Part shown: in pieces, positions 43,898-55,364 of the stretch
Layout of the letters: each line of letters starts with the position of its first letter
How positions within the stretch are numbered: the stretch's first letter is position 1
Source: Paracoccus aminovorans
Lineage (GTDB): Bacteria > Pseudomonadota > Alphaproteobacteria > Rhodobacterales > Rhodobacteraceae
Direction of reading: 5' to 3'
Assembly: GCF_001546115.1 (NCBI RefSeq)
Contig: NZ_KQ955208.1
Span: 124,001-188,000, forward strand
DNA: 64,000 bases
Notes under the pieces: generated by a model
The model's database searches: none
Told to the model about the DNA's origin: nothing
The model's input: the letters and a program-made list of their open reading frames with translations, nothing else
Position numbers and translations under genes: made by a program

Positions 43898-45084
43898 CAG
43901 GCGACCAGCGGCTGGCCGTTCTGCGCGTGGCGATGCGCGAGCTTGCGCGCCTGCCGGCCCGAGGCCAGGAGCCGGGCGCCCAGGGGCTCGTGCAGCCGCT
44001 CGGCCAGTTCCGGGAAGATCGCCATGATCTCGGCCACCGCCTTGGCGGGCAGCGATTCCAGCGCCTGCGGACCCAGATAGAGCGACTCGGTCGCGGCGCC
44101 GTTCGCCTGCACCACCTCGTGGCGGTCGAACAGCAGGTGGACATATTCCACCGCCTCGAGATCATGCGCCAGGTCGACGCCCTCGATCAGCAGCAGCTGC
44201 TTGGCCGCGACAAGGATCTCGTCCGTGCCGAACATGCGCCGGGCGATGCGCGAGCGCAGCAGGATGCGATGCTGCGGCGAGACCAGCAGATCGGCGGCCG
44301 GCTGGTTCGGACCCAGCGCGCCGGCCTTGATCCGCACCGGCACCAGCGCCGGATTGGCGGCAAGCTTGCCGGCATCGAAGCGCCGGCGTCCGATCCAGCG
44401 GATCGGCTGGGCGCCATGGTCGGCGGTCAGCACCAGGTCGCCGACCGTCAGCGTCTCGACCGCGACGGCGCCCTGCGGCGTATCGATCAGCGTGCCGGCG
44501 GTGAAGCAGGGGAAGACCTCGGCGTCGTCGAGGTCCAGCGTGCCCTCTGCGTCATAGGCGACATTGACCACGACAGTGTCGAGCAGGTCCTGAATCGCTC
44601 CCGCGAAGGGCGCCAGCAGCGCATTGTCCGCGAGTTCCGAGATATTGATGTCGGCCAGGTTGATGGGCGTTTCGAAGGGCGGCAAGCCGATGGAGCCGGT
44701 GATGGTCAGCCCGAGGTGGTCCGCATCCAGCGGCTCGTCGCTGACGAAACTGACGGTGCCATCGCTGGCGGTCATGAAGGAGCCGCTGATCGGATTGAGC
44801 TGGATCGAAAGCGAGGCGAGGCCAAGGTCCAACCCCACCGCTGCCGTCGACAGCGTGCCCGTGCCGGCAAAGGTGCCTTCAGCCAGCGAATCGCCATTGG
44901 CATCGACCAGCGACATCGCGTCGCCTCGGTCGAGCGTCGTGGCTTCGGTAGCCTCGACGTCATATTGCGAGAATTCGTTCGAAGTATAGAGTTCGTTGAG
45001 CAGCAGGTTGTTGCCGAGGCCGAGCACCGGGGTTTCGGCATTCAGATCAATGGTCGCGTCGGGAATTGGTGTGTAATAAGGCAT
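43897..45084 (-). CDS. Hint-domain (hedgehog/intein-like) protein
   Basis: A 395-residue protein. The N-terminal 190 residues are a Ser/Ala/Leu-rich, beta-rich presentation domain, with no signal peptide. The Hint domain starts at Cys193 (FPCFTAGTLIDTPQGAVAVE) with the thiol-based self-splicing pattern, then VGDLVLTADHGAQPIRWIG and the catalytic-type His in VSPQHRILLRSRI (His272). The C-terminal part is EYVHLLFDRHEVVQANGA, typical of the Rhodobacterales Hint_2 group. It may autoprocess a secreted product. The substrate and secretion route are not evident here. Type I secretion is plausible because such proteins often lack classical signals. Confidence 0.8.
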   Translation of the reverse strand: MPYYTPIPDATIDLNAETPVLGLGNNLLLNELYTSNEFSQYDVEATEATTLDRGDAMSLVDANGDSLAEGTFAGTGTLSTAAVGLDLGLASLSIQLNPISGSFMTASDGTVSFVSDEPLDADHLGLTITGSIGLPPFETPINLADINISELADNALLAPFAGAIQDLLDTVVVNVAYDAEGTLDLDDAEVFPCFTAGTLIDTPQGAVAVETLTVGDLVLTADHGAQPIRWIGRRRFDAGKLAANPALVPVRIKAGALGPNQPAADLLVSPQHRILLRSRIARRMFGTDEILVAAKQLLLIEGVDLAHDLEAVEYVHLLFDRHEVVQANGAATESLYLGPQALESLPAKAVAEIMAIFPELAERLHEPLGARLLASGRQARKLAHRHAQNGQPLVA

Positions 45085-45276
45085 TCTTAGCTCCTGTGAC
45101 AGGCAGGGAGGACCCTTGCCGAAGGCTGGAAGGCAGCAACCGCCGGCCAGAGAAGCCGAAGGATGCCGCTCAATCAGAAGGCGAAATTAACCAAGATAGC
45201 AAGCCCTAAGCGGATTTCCGCGCAGAATTTTTCATTTATTTCAATTGTCTGCTTTTGTCTGCCTGAAATGCGCACG

Positions 45277-45302
45277 AAAAAGCCGCCCCGAAGGGCGGCT
45301 TT
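45277..45302 (-). terminator. Terminator after glnA
   Basis: AAAGCCGCCC, loop CGAA, GGGCGGCTTT, with AAAAA on the low-coordinate side, so on the minus strand it reads as a hairpin followed by TTTTT. It lies 22 bases after the glnA stop and ends the glnB-glnA unit. Confidence 0.85.
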
Positions 45303-45323
45303 CCGGATCACTGTCCAGCCGGC

Positions 45324-46730
45324 TTAGCAGCTGTAATACATCGCGTATTCGATGGGGTGGGGGGTATGCTCATAGGCATAGACCTCTTCCCATTTCAGCT
45401 TGATGTAGCCCTCCAGCTGGTCGCGGGTGAAGACGTCGCCGGCCAGCAGGAAGTCCATGTCCTTCTCCAGCTCCTCCAGCGCTTCGCGCAGCGAACCGCA
45501 GACGGTCGGGATCTCGGCCAGCTCTTCGGGCGGCAGGTCATACAGGTCCTTGTCCGAGGCCGGGCCCGGGTCGATCTTGTTCTTGATGCCGTCGAGGCCG
45601 GCCATCAGCAGCGCGGCGAAGGCCAGGTAGGGGTTCGCGGCCGGGTCAGGGAAACGGGCCTCGACGCGCTTGGCCTTCGGCGATTCGGTCCACGGAATGC
45701 GCACGCAGCCCGAGCGGTTGCGGGCCGAATAGGCGCGCAGCACCGGGGCCTCGAAGCCCGGGATCAGCCGCTTGTAGCTGTTGGTCGCCGGGTTTGTCAG
45801 CGCGTTCAGCGCCTTGGCGTGCTTGAGGATGCCGCCGATGAACCACAGCGCCTCCTGCGACAGGTCGGCATATTTGTCGCCGGCGAACAGCGGCTTGCCG
45901 TCCTTCCAGATCGACATGTTGACGTGCATGCCCGAGCCGTTGTCGCCCTTCATCGGCTTCGGCATGAAGGTCGCCGACTTGCCATAGGCCGCCGCCACGT
46001 TGTGGATGACGTATTTGTACTTCTGGATGTTGTCGGCCTGCTGGACCAGCCCGCCGAAGATCATGCCCAGCTCGTGCTGGCCCGAGGCGACCTCGTGGTG
46101 GTGCTTGTCGACCTTGATGCCCATGCGCTTCATGGTGGACAGCATCTCGCCGCGGATGTCCTGGCCGGCGTCGATCGGGTTCACCGGGAAATAGCCGCCC
46201 TTGTGGGGCGCGCGGTGACCGAGGTTGCCGTCCTCATAGGCGGTGTCGGTGTTCCAGGCGGCATCGACCGAGTCGATCTCGAACGAGACCTTCTGCGGCG
46301 AGATCTGGTATTTCACGTCGTCGAACAGGAAGAACTCGGCCTCGGGCCCGAAATAGGCGGTGTCGCCGATGCCGCTGGATTTCAGATAGGCCTCGGCCTT
46401 GACCGCGGTGCCGCGCGGGTCGCGGGGATAGGCCTCGCCGGTGTCGGGCTCGACCACGTTGCAATGCACGCACAGCGTCTTTTCGGCATAGAACGGGTCG
46501 ATGTAGACCGAGGACGGGTCGAGCATCAGCTTCATGTCGGACTGGTCGATGGACTTCCAGCCGGCGATCGACGAGCCGTCGAACATGAAGCCTTCCTCGA
46601 AGAAGTCCTCGTCGACCAGGTCGGCGACCAGCGTGACATGTTGCAGCTTGCCCTTGGGATCGGTGAAGCGGACGTCGACATATTCGACCTCTTCCGTCTT
46701 CATCAGATCCAGAACGTCCTTGACTTGCAT
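45324..46730 (-). CDS. glnA: Type I glutamine synthetase
   Basis: A 468-residue GSI protein, as in enterobacteria. The beta-grasp N-terminus has [20 protein letters not shown]. The active-site blocks are [42 protein letters not shown] and [10 protein letters not shown]. The adenylylation site is the Tyr in [10 protein letters not shown] (near residue 397), so activity should be controlled by GlnE. It makes glutamine from glutamate and ammonia with ATP. I chose the ATG at 46730, since six extra residues upstream have no ribosome site of their own. It follows glnB on the same strand. Confidence 0.96.
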   Translation of the reverse strand: MQVKDVLDLMKTEEVEYVDVRFTDPKGKLQHVTLVADLVDEDFFEEGFMFDGSSIAGWKSIDQSDMKLMLDPSSVYIDPFYAEKTLCVHCNVVEPDTGEAYPRDPRGTAVKAEAYLKSSGIGDTAYFGPEAEFFLFDDVKYQISPQKVSFEIDSVDAAWNTDTAYEDGNLGHRAPHKGGYFPVNPIDAGQDIRGEMLSTMKRMGIKVDKHHHEVASGQHELGMIFGGLVQQADNIQKYKYVIHNVAAAYGKSATFMPKPMKGDNGSGMHVNMSIWKDGKPLFAGDKYADLSQEALWFIGGILKHAKALNALTNPATNSYKRLIPGFEAPVLRAYSARNRSGCVRIPWTESPKAKRVEARFPDPAANPYLAFAALLMAGLDGIKNKIDPGPASDKDLYDLPPEELAEIPTVCGSLREALEELEKDMDFLLAGDVFTRDQLEGYIKLKWEEVYAYEHTPHPIEYAMYYSC

Positions 46731-46803
46731 TGGGGTTCCTTCCTCCATCAGTCGGCCCGGCGCCGCCGCCGGGCGAGTGTCATCGAAAAACTGCGCGGGT
46801 GGA

Positions 46804-48816
<2,013 letters not shown>

Positions 48817-48891
48817 CTTTTCCGCTCGCACGCGCCGAGGGGCTTTGCTATGACGGCAGCGATCCGCCGGCCCTGGCCCCCGGATCGCGCC

Positions 48892-48976
48892 GCGGGTATG
48901 GCGGAATTGGCAGACGCACCAGGTTTAGGTCCTGGCGCCGCAAGGCGTGGGGGTTCAAGTCCCTCTACCCGCACCA
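48892..48976 (+). tRNA. tRNA-Leu (TAG)
   Basis: The acceptor GCGGGTA pairs with TACCCGC. The D-arm has GGCGGAATTGGCAGACG, the anticodon stem CCAGG-TTTAGGT-CCTGG carries anticodon TAG, a long variable arm (GCGCCGCAAGGCGT) marks it as a class II tRNA, and the T-loop is GGGGGTTCAAGTCCCTC. CCA is encoded at 48974-48976. It lies 75 bases after nnr. It is not next to an integrase. Confidence 0.96.
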
Positions 48977-49300
48977 CCGAAACAGCACCGGATCATCCGC
49001 AGGGCGGCCAGTCACGGCCGATTCGCGTCTTGTGCGGGTTTTCCGTGCATCGGGCCATCGGGCAGGCATGACTTATCCTGTGGGTATCGCACGATTTTTG
49101 CACGCCCAGAGTGAATCTCCCCGCAATTCACCCGTCCTTAATATGTCCAATTTAGCCTGCGCAAGCATGGAGGAGGACAGGCCAGCAGCTTCTTGCCAAG
49201 CGGGTCACAGGCTTTCGGCGCGATGGCGCCGCAGCCGAATCGGCCAGCTTTACCTGCGGAAGCCTCGCGTGCTTAGCCAAGCCCCGAGAAAGGACACCAC
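48977..49300. other. Intergenic region before the RTX gene
   Basis: About 320 bases with no gene. Just before 49301 it has GAAAGGACACC, a good ribosome site for the RTX gene. A TTGCAC-like and TTAATATGTCCAATTTA stretch at about 49098-49155 is AT-rich relative to the surroundings and may hold a promoter. No repeats or tRNA-like structure are seen. Confidence 0.5.
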
Positions 49301-50455
49301 ATGCCAACAAACAACGACGATCTCATCTACAGCACGTCTGTGAACGACCGCATCCAGGGGCTGACCGGCGCGGATACCTTCTACTGGACCCCCAGCGGCC
49401 AGGATACGTTCATCGGCGGCGACCAGGGCGAACGCTATGATCCGAACCCCTATCTGGACCGCACGGGCGGGGACCAGCTGCACATCCAGGGCAATGCCGG
49501 GGTCAACGTCCGCTTCGCCACCACCGAAGACGGGCTGGCCAAGGTCGGCGGCCACAGCCTGAAATTCGAGGGAATCGAGCGTTTCTACGGCACCAGCGGC
49601 AATGACACGATCCGCGCCGCCGGTTCGATCCTGAAGGAGGCGCATTCCGGCACGCCGGTGCATGGCGTCACCATCTATGCCGGCGCCGGCCATGACATCA
49701 TCACCGGCACCGCGACCGACGACGTGCTGGACGGCGGCGCGGGCAACGACTCGATCTGGGGCGGGGCCGGCAACGACTTCATCCAGTCCTCGACCGGCCA
49801 CGACCTGATCTATGGCGGCCTCGGCGATGAGAACATCCGCTGGGGCCTGGGCGACGACGTGGCGCCGGGCAATGACACGATCTATGGCGGCGCCGGCCAC
49901 GACCTGATCAACATCTGGTCGGTTGAGCCGGATCACACCGGCGCTTATGTCGAATATATCACCAGCTCGAAGGGCCGCGCCTATACCGACATGGGCGATG
50001 TCCACAACGTGCTGCACTTCCAAAGCATGGAGCAGGGCTGGACCCACCAGGGCCGCGACACGGTGACCGGTGCCAATGCCAGCGTCGGCGTCAATGCGAC
50101 CGGCATCCAGTTCAACACCCGCTGGGACAATGACCTGCTGATCGGCACCAATGGCCGCGACACGCTGGAGGGCGGCGAGGATCGCGACACCATCGAGGGC
50201 GGGCGCGGCAACGACCTGATCTCGGCCAATGGCGACTTCACCAGCTGGCAGGCCCCGGGCGACGGCGACGTCGACACGCTGGTCTTCCACGCCGGCTTCG
50301 GCCACGACACCGTGCTGGCCTTCGACGAGGGCGTGGACATCCTGCAATTCGACCGCGGGATGAGCTATTCGGTCTCGGAGGTGGCGCGGGGCACGCTGCT
50401 GACATTCGACACCGGCGACACGATCCTGCTGTCGAACGTCTTCGACTTCAACTGA
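49301..50455 (+). CDS. RTX-type calcium-binding repeat protein
   Basis: A 384-residue protein with glycine-rich nonapeptide repeats (GGxGxDxUx) in two blocks: about residues 143-200 (DVLDGGAGNDSIWGGAGNDF) and 280-310 (DTLEGGEDRDTIEGGRGNDL). The final 60 residues (VDILQFDRGMSYSVSEVARG, ending LSNVFDFN) look like a type I secretion signal. Such repeats bind calcium and fold after export. No catalytic domain is seen, so it is likely a surface or extracellular structural protein. No HlyB/HlyD/TolC genes are in this window. Confidence 0.8.
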   Translation: MPTNNDDLIYSTSVNDRIQGLTGADTFYWTPSGQDTFIGGDQGERYDPNPYLDRTGGDQLHIQGNAGVNVRFATTEDGLAKVGGHSLKFEGIERFYGTSGNDTIRAAGSILKEAHSGTPVHGVTIYAGAGHDIITGTATDDVLDGGAGNDSIWGGAGNDFIQSSTGHDLIYGGLGDENIRWGLGDDVAPGNDTIYGGAGHDLINIWSVEPDHTGAYVEYITSSKGRAYTDMGDVHNVLHFQSMEQGWTHQGRDTVTGANASVGVNATGIQFNTRWDNDLLIGTNGRDTLEGGEDRDTIEGGRGNDLISANGDFTSWQAPGDGDVDTLVFHAGFGHDTVLAFDEGVDILQFDRGMSYSVSEVARGTLLTFDTGDTILLSNVFDFN

Positions 50456-50464
50456 CGCGGGTGT

Positions 50465-50485
50465 GCGGCCGGGACGTCCGGCCGC
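50465..50485 (+). repeat. GC-rich hairpin after the RTX gene
   Basis: GCGGCCGG, five-base loop, CCGGCCGC, ten bases after the stop. No T-run, so it could be an mRNA stabiliser or a weak terminator. Confidence 0.55.
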
Positions 50486-50712
50486 GCATCGAATCGTGCC
50501 CTTGCAGGTTGGGGTTGGGTTTTCCCTTGGTTCGCACAACCGGAAAGCTCAGTCCCTGATCGGGCGAGGGGCTGGAAAGTTTCGCCTTTTCAGTGGTCTG
50601 ACCCACCGTCAGGACACCAGCCACACCTGTCCCAAAGGTTAACTGGCCTCTGGGGCCCGAGATCGCTTTAATTGTATTTCATTGAATGGTCTCAATTTTC
50701 GGTTGGTGGGTG

Positions 50713-51186
50713 ATGGTGGTGAATGGTAAGTCCCTGCATGTTGCAGGCGCGGCGCAAGCGGCTGGCGAATGGGTTTTCGACCATCTGCATGGCTCGGGCA
50801 TCGAAATCGCCGGGCTGGGCTTTACGGGCTCGGTGCCGGAATGGTGCGAACTGGGCTTCTCGATCTGCGAAAGCTACCTGATCGAGGCGCAGAATCTTTT
50901 CCTTGAACAGGATCTCGGCGGCTTCCTGTCGATCGCCGAGGCCCAGCTGGACGACGATCTGGCCGATCAGGCGCTGGCCCATGCCAACGCGCTGCTGGCG
51001 GGGGTGGCCTTCCGCTGGCTGGCCGGCCAGCTGCATCTGGTCGAAACCGAGGTCGAGCCGGACCTGAACTGGCAGGCGGTCGCCAACCTGTGGCGCGCGA
51101 TGGAGACGACGCAGGGCGACATGCGCCTGCCGCGTCTGGACGCCGGCTTCGAAACCCAGCTGCGCTCGGCCCTGCGGCTGAGCTGA
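50713..51186 (+). CDS. Hypothetical protein, acidic and helical
   Basis: A 157-residue acidic protein from ATG 50713 (166 from an ATG at 50686, which would add nine hydrophobic residues; I prefer the inner start because a weak GGTTGGTGGG precedes it). Conserved-looking parts are FDHLHGSGIEIAGLGFTG and ALAHANALLAGVAFRWLAGQ. Most of it looks alpha-helical. It precedes tex by 69 bases. No family is recognised. Confidence 0.55.
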   Translation: MVVNGKSLHVAGAAQAAGEWVFDHLHGSGIEIAGLGFTGSVPEWCELGFSICESYLIEAQNLFLEQDLGGFLSIAEAQLDDDLADQALAHANALLAGVAFRWLAGQLHLVETEVEPDLNWQAVANLWRAMETTQGDMRLPRLDAGFETQLRSALRLS

Positions 51187-51254
51187 ACCGCGGCGCTTGG
51201 CGGGCGCGGCGGCTTTGGGTAAGACTGGCGATCCAGCAGGAAAGGACGCCGGAA

Positions 51255-53555
51255 TTGGACGCAGCCGACCGCATCGCCCGCATCATCGCCCGGGAAATCA
51301 ACGCAAGCCCTGCGCAGGTCGTTGCCGCGACCGGGCTTCTGGACGGCGGCGCCACGGTGCCCTTCGTCGCCCGCTACCGCAAGGAGGTGACGGGCGGCCT
51401 TGACGACACCCAGCTGCGCAACCTGTCGGAACGGCTGGCCTATCTGCGCGAGCTCGAGGCGCGGCGCGGCGCGATCCTCGACTCCATCAAGGGGCAGGGC
51501 AAGCTGACCGAGGATCTGGCCCGCGCCATCGCGGGCGCCGAGACCAAGGCCGCGCTCGAGGACATCTATCTGCCCTTCAAGCCCAAGCGCCGCACCAAGG
51601 CGATGATCGCGCGCGAAAACGGGCTGGAGCCGCTGCTGCGCGCCATCCAGGCCGACCGTGCGTCGGCGCCCGAGACGCTGGCCGCCGCCTATCTGACCGA
51701 GACGGTGCCCGAGGTGAAGGCGGCACTGGACGGCGCCCGCGACATCCTGGTCGAGGAGCTGTCCGAAAACGCCGCCCTGCTGGGCCGGCTGCGCGAATTC
51801 ATGCAGGCCGAGGCCATCGTCTCGGCGCGTGTGGTGCCGGGCAAGGAGCAGGCCGGCGCCAAGTTCAGCGACTATTTCGCCCATGCCGAGAAATGGTCCG
51901 CTATTCCCGCGCATCGCGCCCTGGCGATCCTGCGCGGCGTCAAGGAAGAGGTGCTGACGGTCGAGATCGCCCCCGAACCCGAGACCGGCGCGGCCCGGGC
52001 CGAGGGCATCGTCGCCCAGGCGCTGGGGCGGTTGGGCACCCTGCCGGGCGATGCCTGGCTGCGCAAGATGGCCGGCTGGTGCTGGCGGGTGCGGCTGTCG
52101 AACACCATGTACATCGACCTGCTGGCCGAGCTGCGCAGCCGCGCCCATGCCGAGGCGACCCGGGTTTTCGCCCGCAATCTCAAGGATCTGCTGCTGGCCT
52201 CGCCTGCCGGCCCGCGCCCGACCATCGGCCTTGATCCCGGCATCCGCACCGGCGTCAAGCTGGCCGCCGTCGATGCGACCGGCAAGCTGGTCGAGACGGC
52301 GACGCTGTATCCATTTCCACCAAAATCCGACCTGCGCGGCGCCGAGGCCGCGCTGGCCGCCGCCATCCTGCGCCACAAGATCGAGCTGATCGCCATCGGC
52401 AACGGCACCGCCAGCCGCGAGACCGAGCGCATGGTCGCCGATGTGCTGAAGCGCCTGCCCGAGGGGGTGAAGCCGCCGCTCAAAGTCATCGTCAGCGAGG
52501 CCGGCGCCTCGGTCTATTCGGCCTCCGAACTGGCGGCGCGCGAATTCCCCGACCTGGACGTGTCCCTGCGCGGTGCGGTCTCGATCGCGCGGCGCTTGCA
52601 GGATCCGCTGGCCGAACTGGTCAAGGTGCCGCCGGAATCGATCGGCGTCGGCCAGTATCAGCACGACGTCGACCAGCGCCAGCTGGCCCGCACGCTGGAG
52701 GCGGTGGTCGAGGATGCGGTGAACGCGGTGGGCGTCGACCTGAATACCGCCTCGGCGCCGCTGCTGGCGCATGTCGCGGGGCTGGGGCCGTCGCTGGCGC
52801 AGAACATCGTCGCCTGGCGCGACCAGAACGGCGCCTTCCCCTCGCGCGCGGCGCTGAAGAAGGTGGCGGGGCTCGGGCCGCGCGCCTTTGAGCAATCCGC
52901 CGGCTTCCTGCGCATCCGCGACGGGAAAGAGCCGCTCGACGCCTCCTCGGTCCACCCCGAGGCTTACGGCCTCGCGCGCCGGATCGTTGCCGCCTGCGGC
53001 CGCGACATCCGCCAGATCATGGGCCAGCCGCAGGCGCTGGCCGGGCTGCGCGCCGAAGCCTTCGTCGATGACAGCTTCGGCCTGCCGACGGTGCGCGACA
53101 TCCTGGCCGAGCTGGAAAAGCCCGGCCGCGACCCGCGCCCGAGCTTCGTTACCGCGAGCTTTGCCGAGGGGATCGAGGACATCAAGGACTTGAGACCCGG
53201 CATGAGCCTGGAAGGGACGGTGACCAATGTCGCGGCCTTCGGCGCCTTTGTCGATATCGGCGTGCACCAGGACGGGCTGGTGCACATCAGCCAGCTCGCC
53301 GACCGTTTCGTCAAGGATCCCAACGAGGTGGTGAAGGTCGGCGACGTGGTCAAGGTGCGCGTGACCGAGGTGGACGTGGCCCGCAAGCGCATCGGCCTGA
53401 CCATGCGCAAGGACGGCGGCGCGAGCGCGCGCGATGCGCAGGCCGAGCGTGCGCCCAAGGCGCAGCCCGGGCGGGGCCCGAAATCGGCCGGCCCCGCCAG
53501 CGGCGCGCCGGGCGCGTTGGGGGCGGCGCTGATGAATGCGCTGAAGAAGGGCTAG
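51255..53555 (+). CDS. tex: Transcription accessory protein Tex
   Basis: A 766-residue Tex/YhgF homologue; the E. coli protein has 773. I chose a TTG start (51255) because no ATG or GTG lies between the previous stop and the conserved LDAADRIARIIAREINASPA. AGGAAAGGA is found about 12 bases upstream. Domains in order: N-terminal HTH-like part with ATVPFVARYRKEVTGGLDDT, YqgF-like RNase H fold with IGLDPGIRTGVKLAAVD, HhH region (NIVAWRDQNGAFPSRAALKK) and a C-terminal S1 domain (LEGTVTNVAAFGAFVDIGVH). It binds RNA and affects transcription. Its stop overlaps, in antisense, the stop of an IS481-like remnant. Confidence 0.92.
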   Translation: MDAADRIARIIAREINASPAQVVAATGLLDGGATVPFVARYRKEVTGGLDDTQLRNLSERLAYLRELEARRGAILDSIKGQGKLTEDLARAIAGAETKAALEDIYLPFKPKRRTKAMIARENGLEPLLRAIQADRASAPETLAAAYLTETVPEVKAALDGARDILVEELSENAALLGRLREFMQAEAIVSARVVPGKEQAGAKFSDYFAHAEKWSAIPAHRALAILRGVKEEVLTVEIAPEPETGAARAEGIVAQALGRLGTLPGDAWLRKMAGWCWRVRLSNTMYIDLLAELRSRAHAEATRVFARNLKDLLLASPAGPRPTIGLDPGIRTGVKLAAVDATGKLVETATLYPFPPKSDLRGAEAALAAAILRHKIELIAIGNGTASRETERMVADVLKRLPEGVKPPLKVIVSEAGASVYSASELAAREFPDLDVSLRGAVSIARRLQDPLAELVKVPPESIGVGQYQHDVDQRQLARTLEAVVEDAVNAVGVDLNTASAPLLAHVAGLGPSLAQNIVAWRDQNGAFPSRAALKKVAGLGPRAFEQSAGFLRIRDGKEPLDASSVHPEAYGLARRIVAACGRDIRQIMGQPQALAGLRAEAFVDDSFGLPTVRDILAELEKPGRDPRPSFVTASFAEGIEDIKDLRPGMSLEGTVTNVAAFGAFVDIGVHQDGLVHISQLADRFVKDPNEVVKVGDVVKVRVTEVDVARKRIGLTMRKDGGASARDAQAERAPKAQPGRGPKSAGPASGAPGALGAALMNALKKG

Positions 53556-54520
53556 TTGTTCAGTCCCGGCATCTGGTGGATCGGATTGACGATGAATCTG
53601 TCTGGCTCTGAAGTCCGGATCTTGCAGATGTATTCGTAGGGTGTAAGGCCATTGAGCGTCTTGAGCCGACGAGCGAGGTTACAGGCGGCGATGAAGTCGT
53701 CGAGGTGCGTTCGCAGCTGATCATGGTTGTCGTAATGGAAGCGCTTGACGTTAAGCGGGAAAACGACCCCCGGATCGTTTTCTGATCCGCTTCACCCCCT
53801 TGATCGTGCGGTTCATCCGCTCGACCTGGGCGTTGGTCCAAGGATGCTTTACCTTCGTCAGCCTGTGCTCGATGCCATGTTCACGGCACACCCGGCCGAG
53901 GATGTGCTCGAAGGCCGTCGTGTCACAACTCCGGTTTGCGAACTGTATGCCATTGTCGGTCAGCACCTTATGCAGCCGGTAAGGCACTGCGCTGAGGTCG
54001 CGCAGGAACTGGGCCGCAGCCATCTTGCCGGCCTTCTGGACAAGGCGGACACAGGCGAACTTGCTGGTTCCATCAATCGCCACAAAGAGATACAGCTTGC
54101 CTTCGGCGGTCTGCAGCTCCGCGATGTCGATGTGAAAGAAGCCCATGGGGTAACGCCTTCTGGCGCTTCGGCTTGTCACCCTCCACGTCCGGCAGGCGCG
54201 ATATTCCATGCCGCTGCAGGCAGCGCTGCAAGGCCGAGCGCGTCAGATGTGGTATCGTTGCAGGGCCTAGAGACAGTCATCCAAGGGGAGCAGCCTGTGG
54301 CGCCTGAACGCCACAACCATCGCATTCGGGCGGTCATTCGAACCAGCGGCATTCGCGCCCTCATTCCTGCGCGCTCAGTGTCGTGGATCGTGGCTCCTTC
54401 GGCCCCGTTTTCATATCCTAGACGGTCGTCCGCTTGCGCCACTTCGCCATCGTCTTCGCGTTGATGCCCGGTTCTCGGCTCAGCGTCGCGAGCGAAGCGT
54501 GCGATCATTCGGGCCAGCCC
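53552..54520 (-). pseudogene. IS481-family transposase remnant
   Basis: Minus-strand fragments in several frames. Near 54490 is GINAKTMAKWRKRTTV, then MKTGPKEPRSTTLSAQE, and an rve core with GFFHIDIAELQTAEGKLYLF, LTDNGIQFAN and KHPWTNAQVERMNRTIK. After a palindrome (53751-53798) comes the conserved end KRFHYDNHDQLRTHLDDFIA, then MPGLNN and a stop. The stop codon (53554-53552) overlaps the tex stop. It is inactive because of the insertion and frame changes. The element boundaries are not visible. Confidence 0.85.
53751..53798. repeat. Palindromic element, copy A, inside the IS481-like transposase
   Basis: Read on the minus strand it begins GGGGTGAAGCGG. Stems are AAGCGG / CCGCTT (outer) and AAAACGA / TCGTTTT (inner), with the loop GATCCGGGGG-like core. 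It interrupts the transposase between NRTIK and KRFHYD. The other copy is at 29601-29651. Stems differ in base but keep pairing, so this is one family. Confidence 0.75.
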
Positions 54521-54533
54521 TCGGATCAAACAG

Positions 54534-55364
54534 CTAGAGGGTCAGAAGCGCCGCGCGGAAATCGGGGTCGGTCAGGACCACCTCTTTGCTGCCGAGTTCG
54601 GCGCCGCGCTTGAGGGCGCGGGCCGTCTGGACCTGGGCAAAGTCCACCGCCTGGGGCAGGGGCCGGCCTCGGCCCAGGGCGGCGGTGACGAGGCCGGCGA
54701 ACAGATCGCCCGTCCCCGCCATCGCCAGCGGCAGATGCGCCGTCGGGTGGCGGCTGAGGCCCGAGGGGCCGTGGATGACGCTTTCCAGCATGCCTTCGGC
54801 CGTTTCGCGCAGCCGGCAGCCGGTCACGATCAGTTCTGCGCCGGGCGCCATGCGCAAGGCTTGGGCCACGCGGGGAATATCGGCCAGTTCGGCGACGGGC
54901 TGCCCGGTCAGATGTGCGACCTCGAACGGGTTCGGAGAGGCGATGTCGGCCAGCGGCAGCAGCCGGTCCCGAAAGATGTCGGCGATGGCGCGCGGGACAT
55001 ACAGGCCGGGCAGTTCATCCCCCATGACCGGATCGCAGTAATAGCGCAGGCGCGGGTTCGCCGCCTTGGCGCGGGCGACGAAATCGGCCAGCAGGCCCGC
55101 CACCTCGACCGAGCCGATATAGCCCGAAAGCAGGAAATCGGCACGCTGCGGCAACTCGCGGTCCCACAGGCCCTGCAGCAGCTCCGCGAAGAAATCCGCC
55201 GGCAGCGGCCGGCCGCGCAGGGTGGGATAATCCGGCGTGTTGGAAAAGATCACCGTCGGCACCGGCGCGACCTCGAGCCCCGCCGCCAGCATCGGAAAGA
55301 CGGCGGCGGAATTGCCGACATGGCCCATGACCACCTGGCTCTGGATCGAGATCACCAGGCTCAT
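54534..55364 (-). CDS. pdxY: Pyridoxal kinase (PdxY-like)
   Basis: A 276-residue ribokinase-like kinase. It starts MSLVISIQSQVVMGHVGNSA, with PVMGDELPGLYVPRAIAD (about 107-124), SPNPFEVAHLTG and the anion-hole motif LAMAGTGDLFAGLVTAAL (about 225-242), giving the catalytic Asp in GTGD. It phosphorylates pyridoxal to PLP. It overlaps the MOSC gene by ATGA, so both are probably co-transcribed. I chose the ATG at 55364. Confidence 0.9.
   Translation of the reverse strand: MSLVISIQSQVVMGHVGNSAAVFPMLAAGLEVAPVPTVIFSNTPDYPTLRGRPLPADFFAELLQGLWDRELPQRADFLLSGYIGSVEVAGLLADFVARAKAANPRLRYYCDPVMGDELPGLYVPRAIADIFRDRLLPLADIASPNPFEVAHLTGQPVAELADIPRVAQALRMAPGAELIVTGCRLRETAEGMLESVIHGPSGLSRHPTAHLPLAMAGTGDLFAGLVTAALGRGRPLPQAVDFAQVQTARALKRGAELGSKEVVLTDPDFRAALLTL

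Noticed and set aside
48892-48976. tRNA-Leu as an integration site
   Set aside because: No integrase gene or repeat of its 3' end lies nearby. The flanking genes are ordinary core genes.
50967-53285. Minus-strand open frame (772 codons) opposite tex
   Set aside because: Tex is unambiguous on the plus strand. The antisense frame shows no domain and has repeated Gly/Arg/Gln runs of a shadow.
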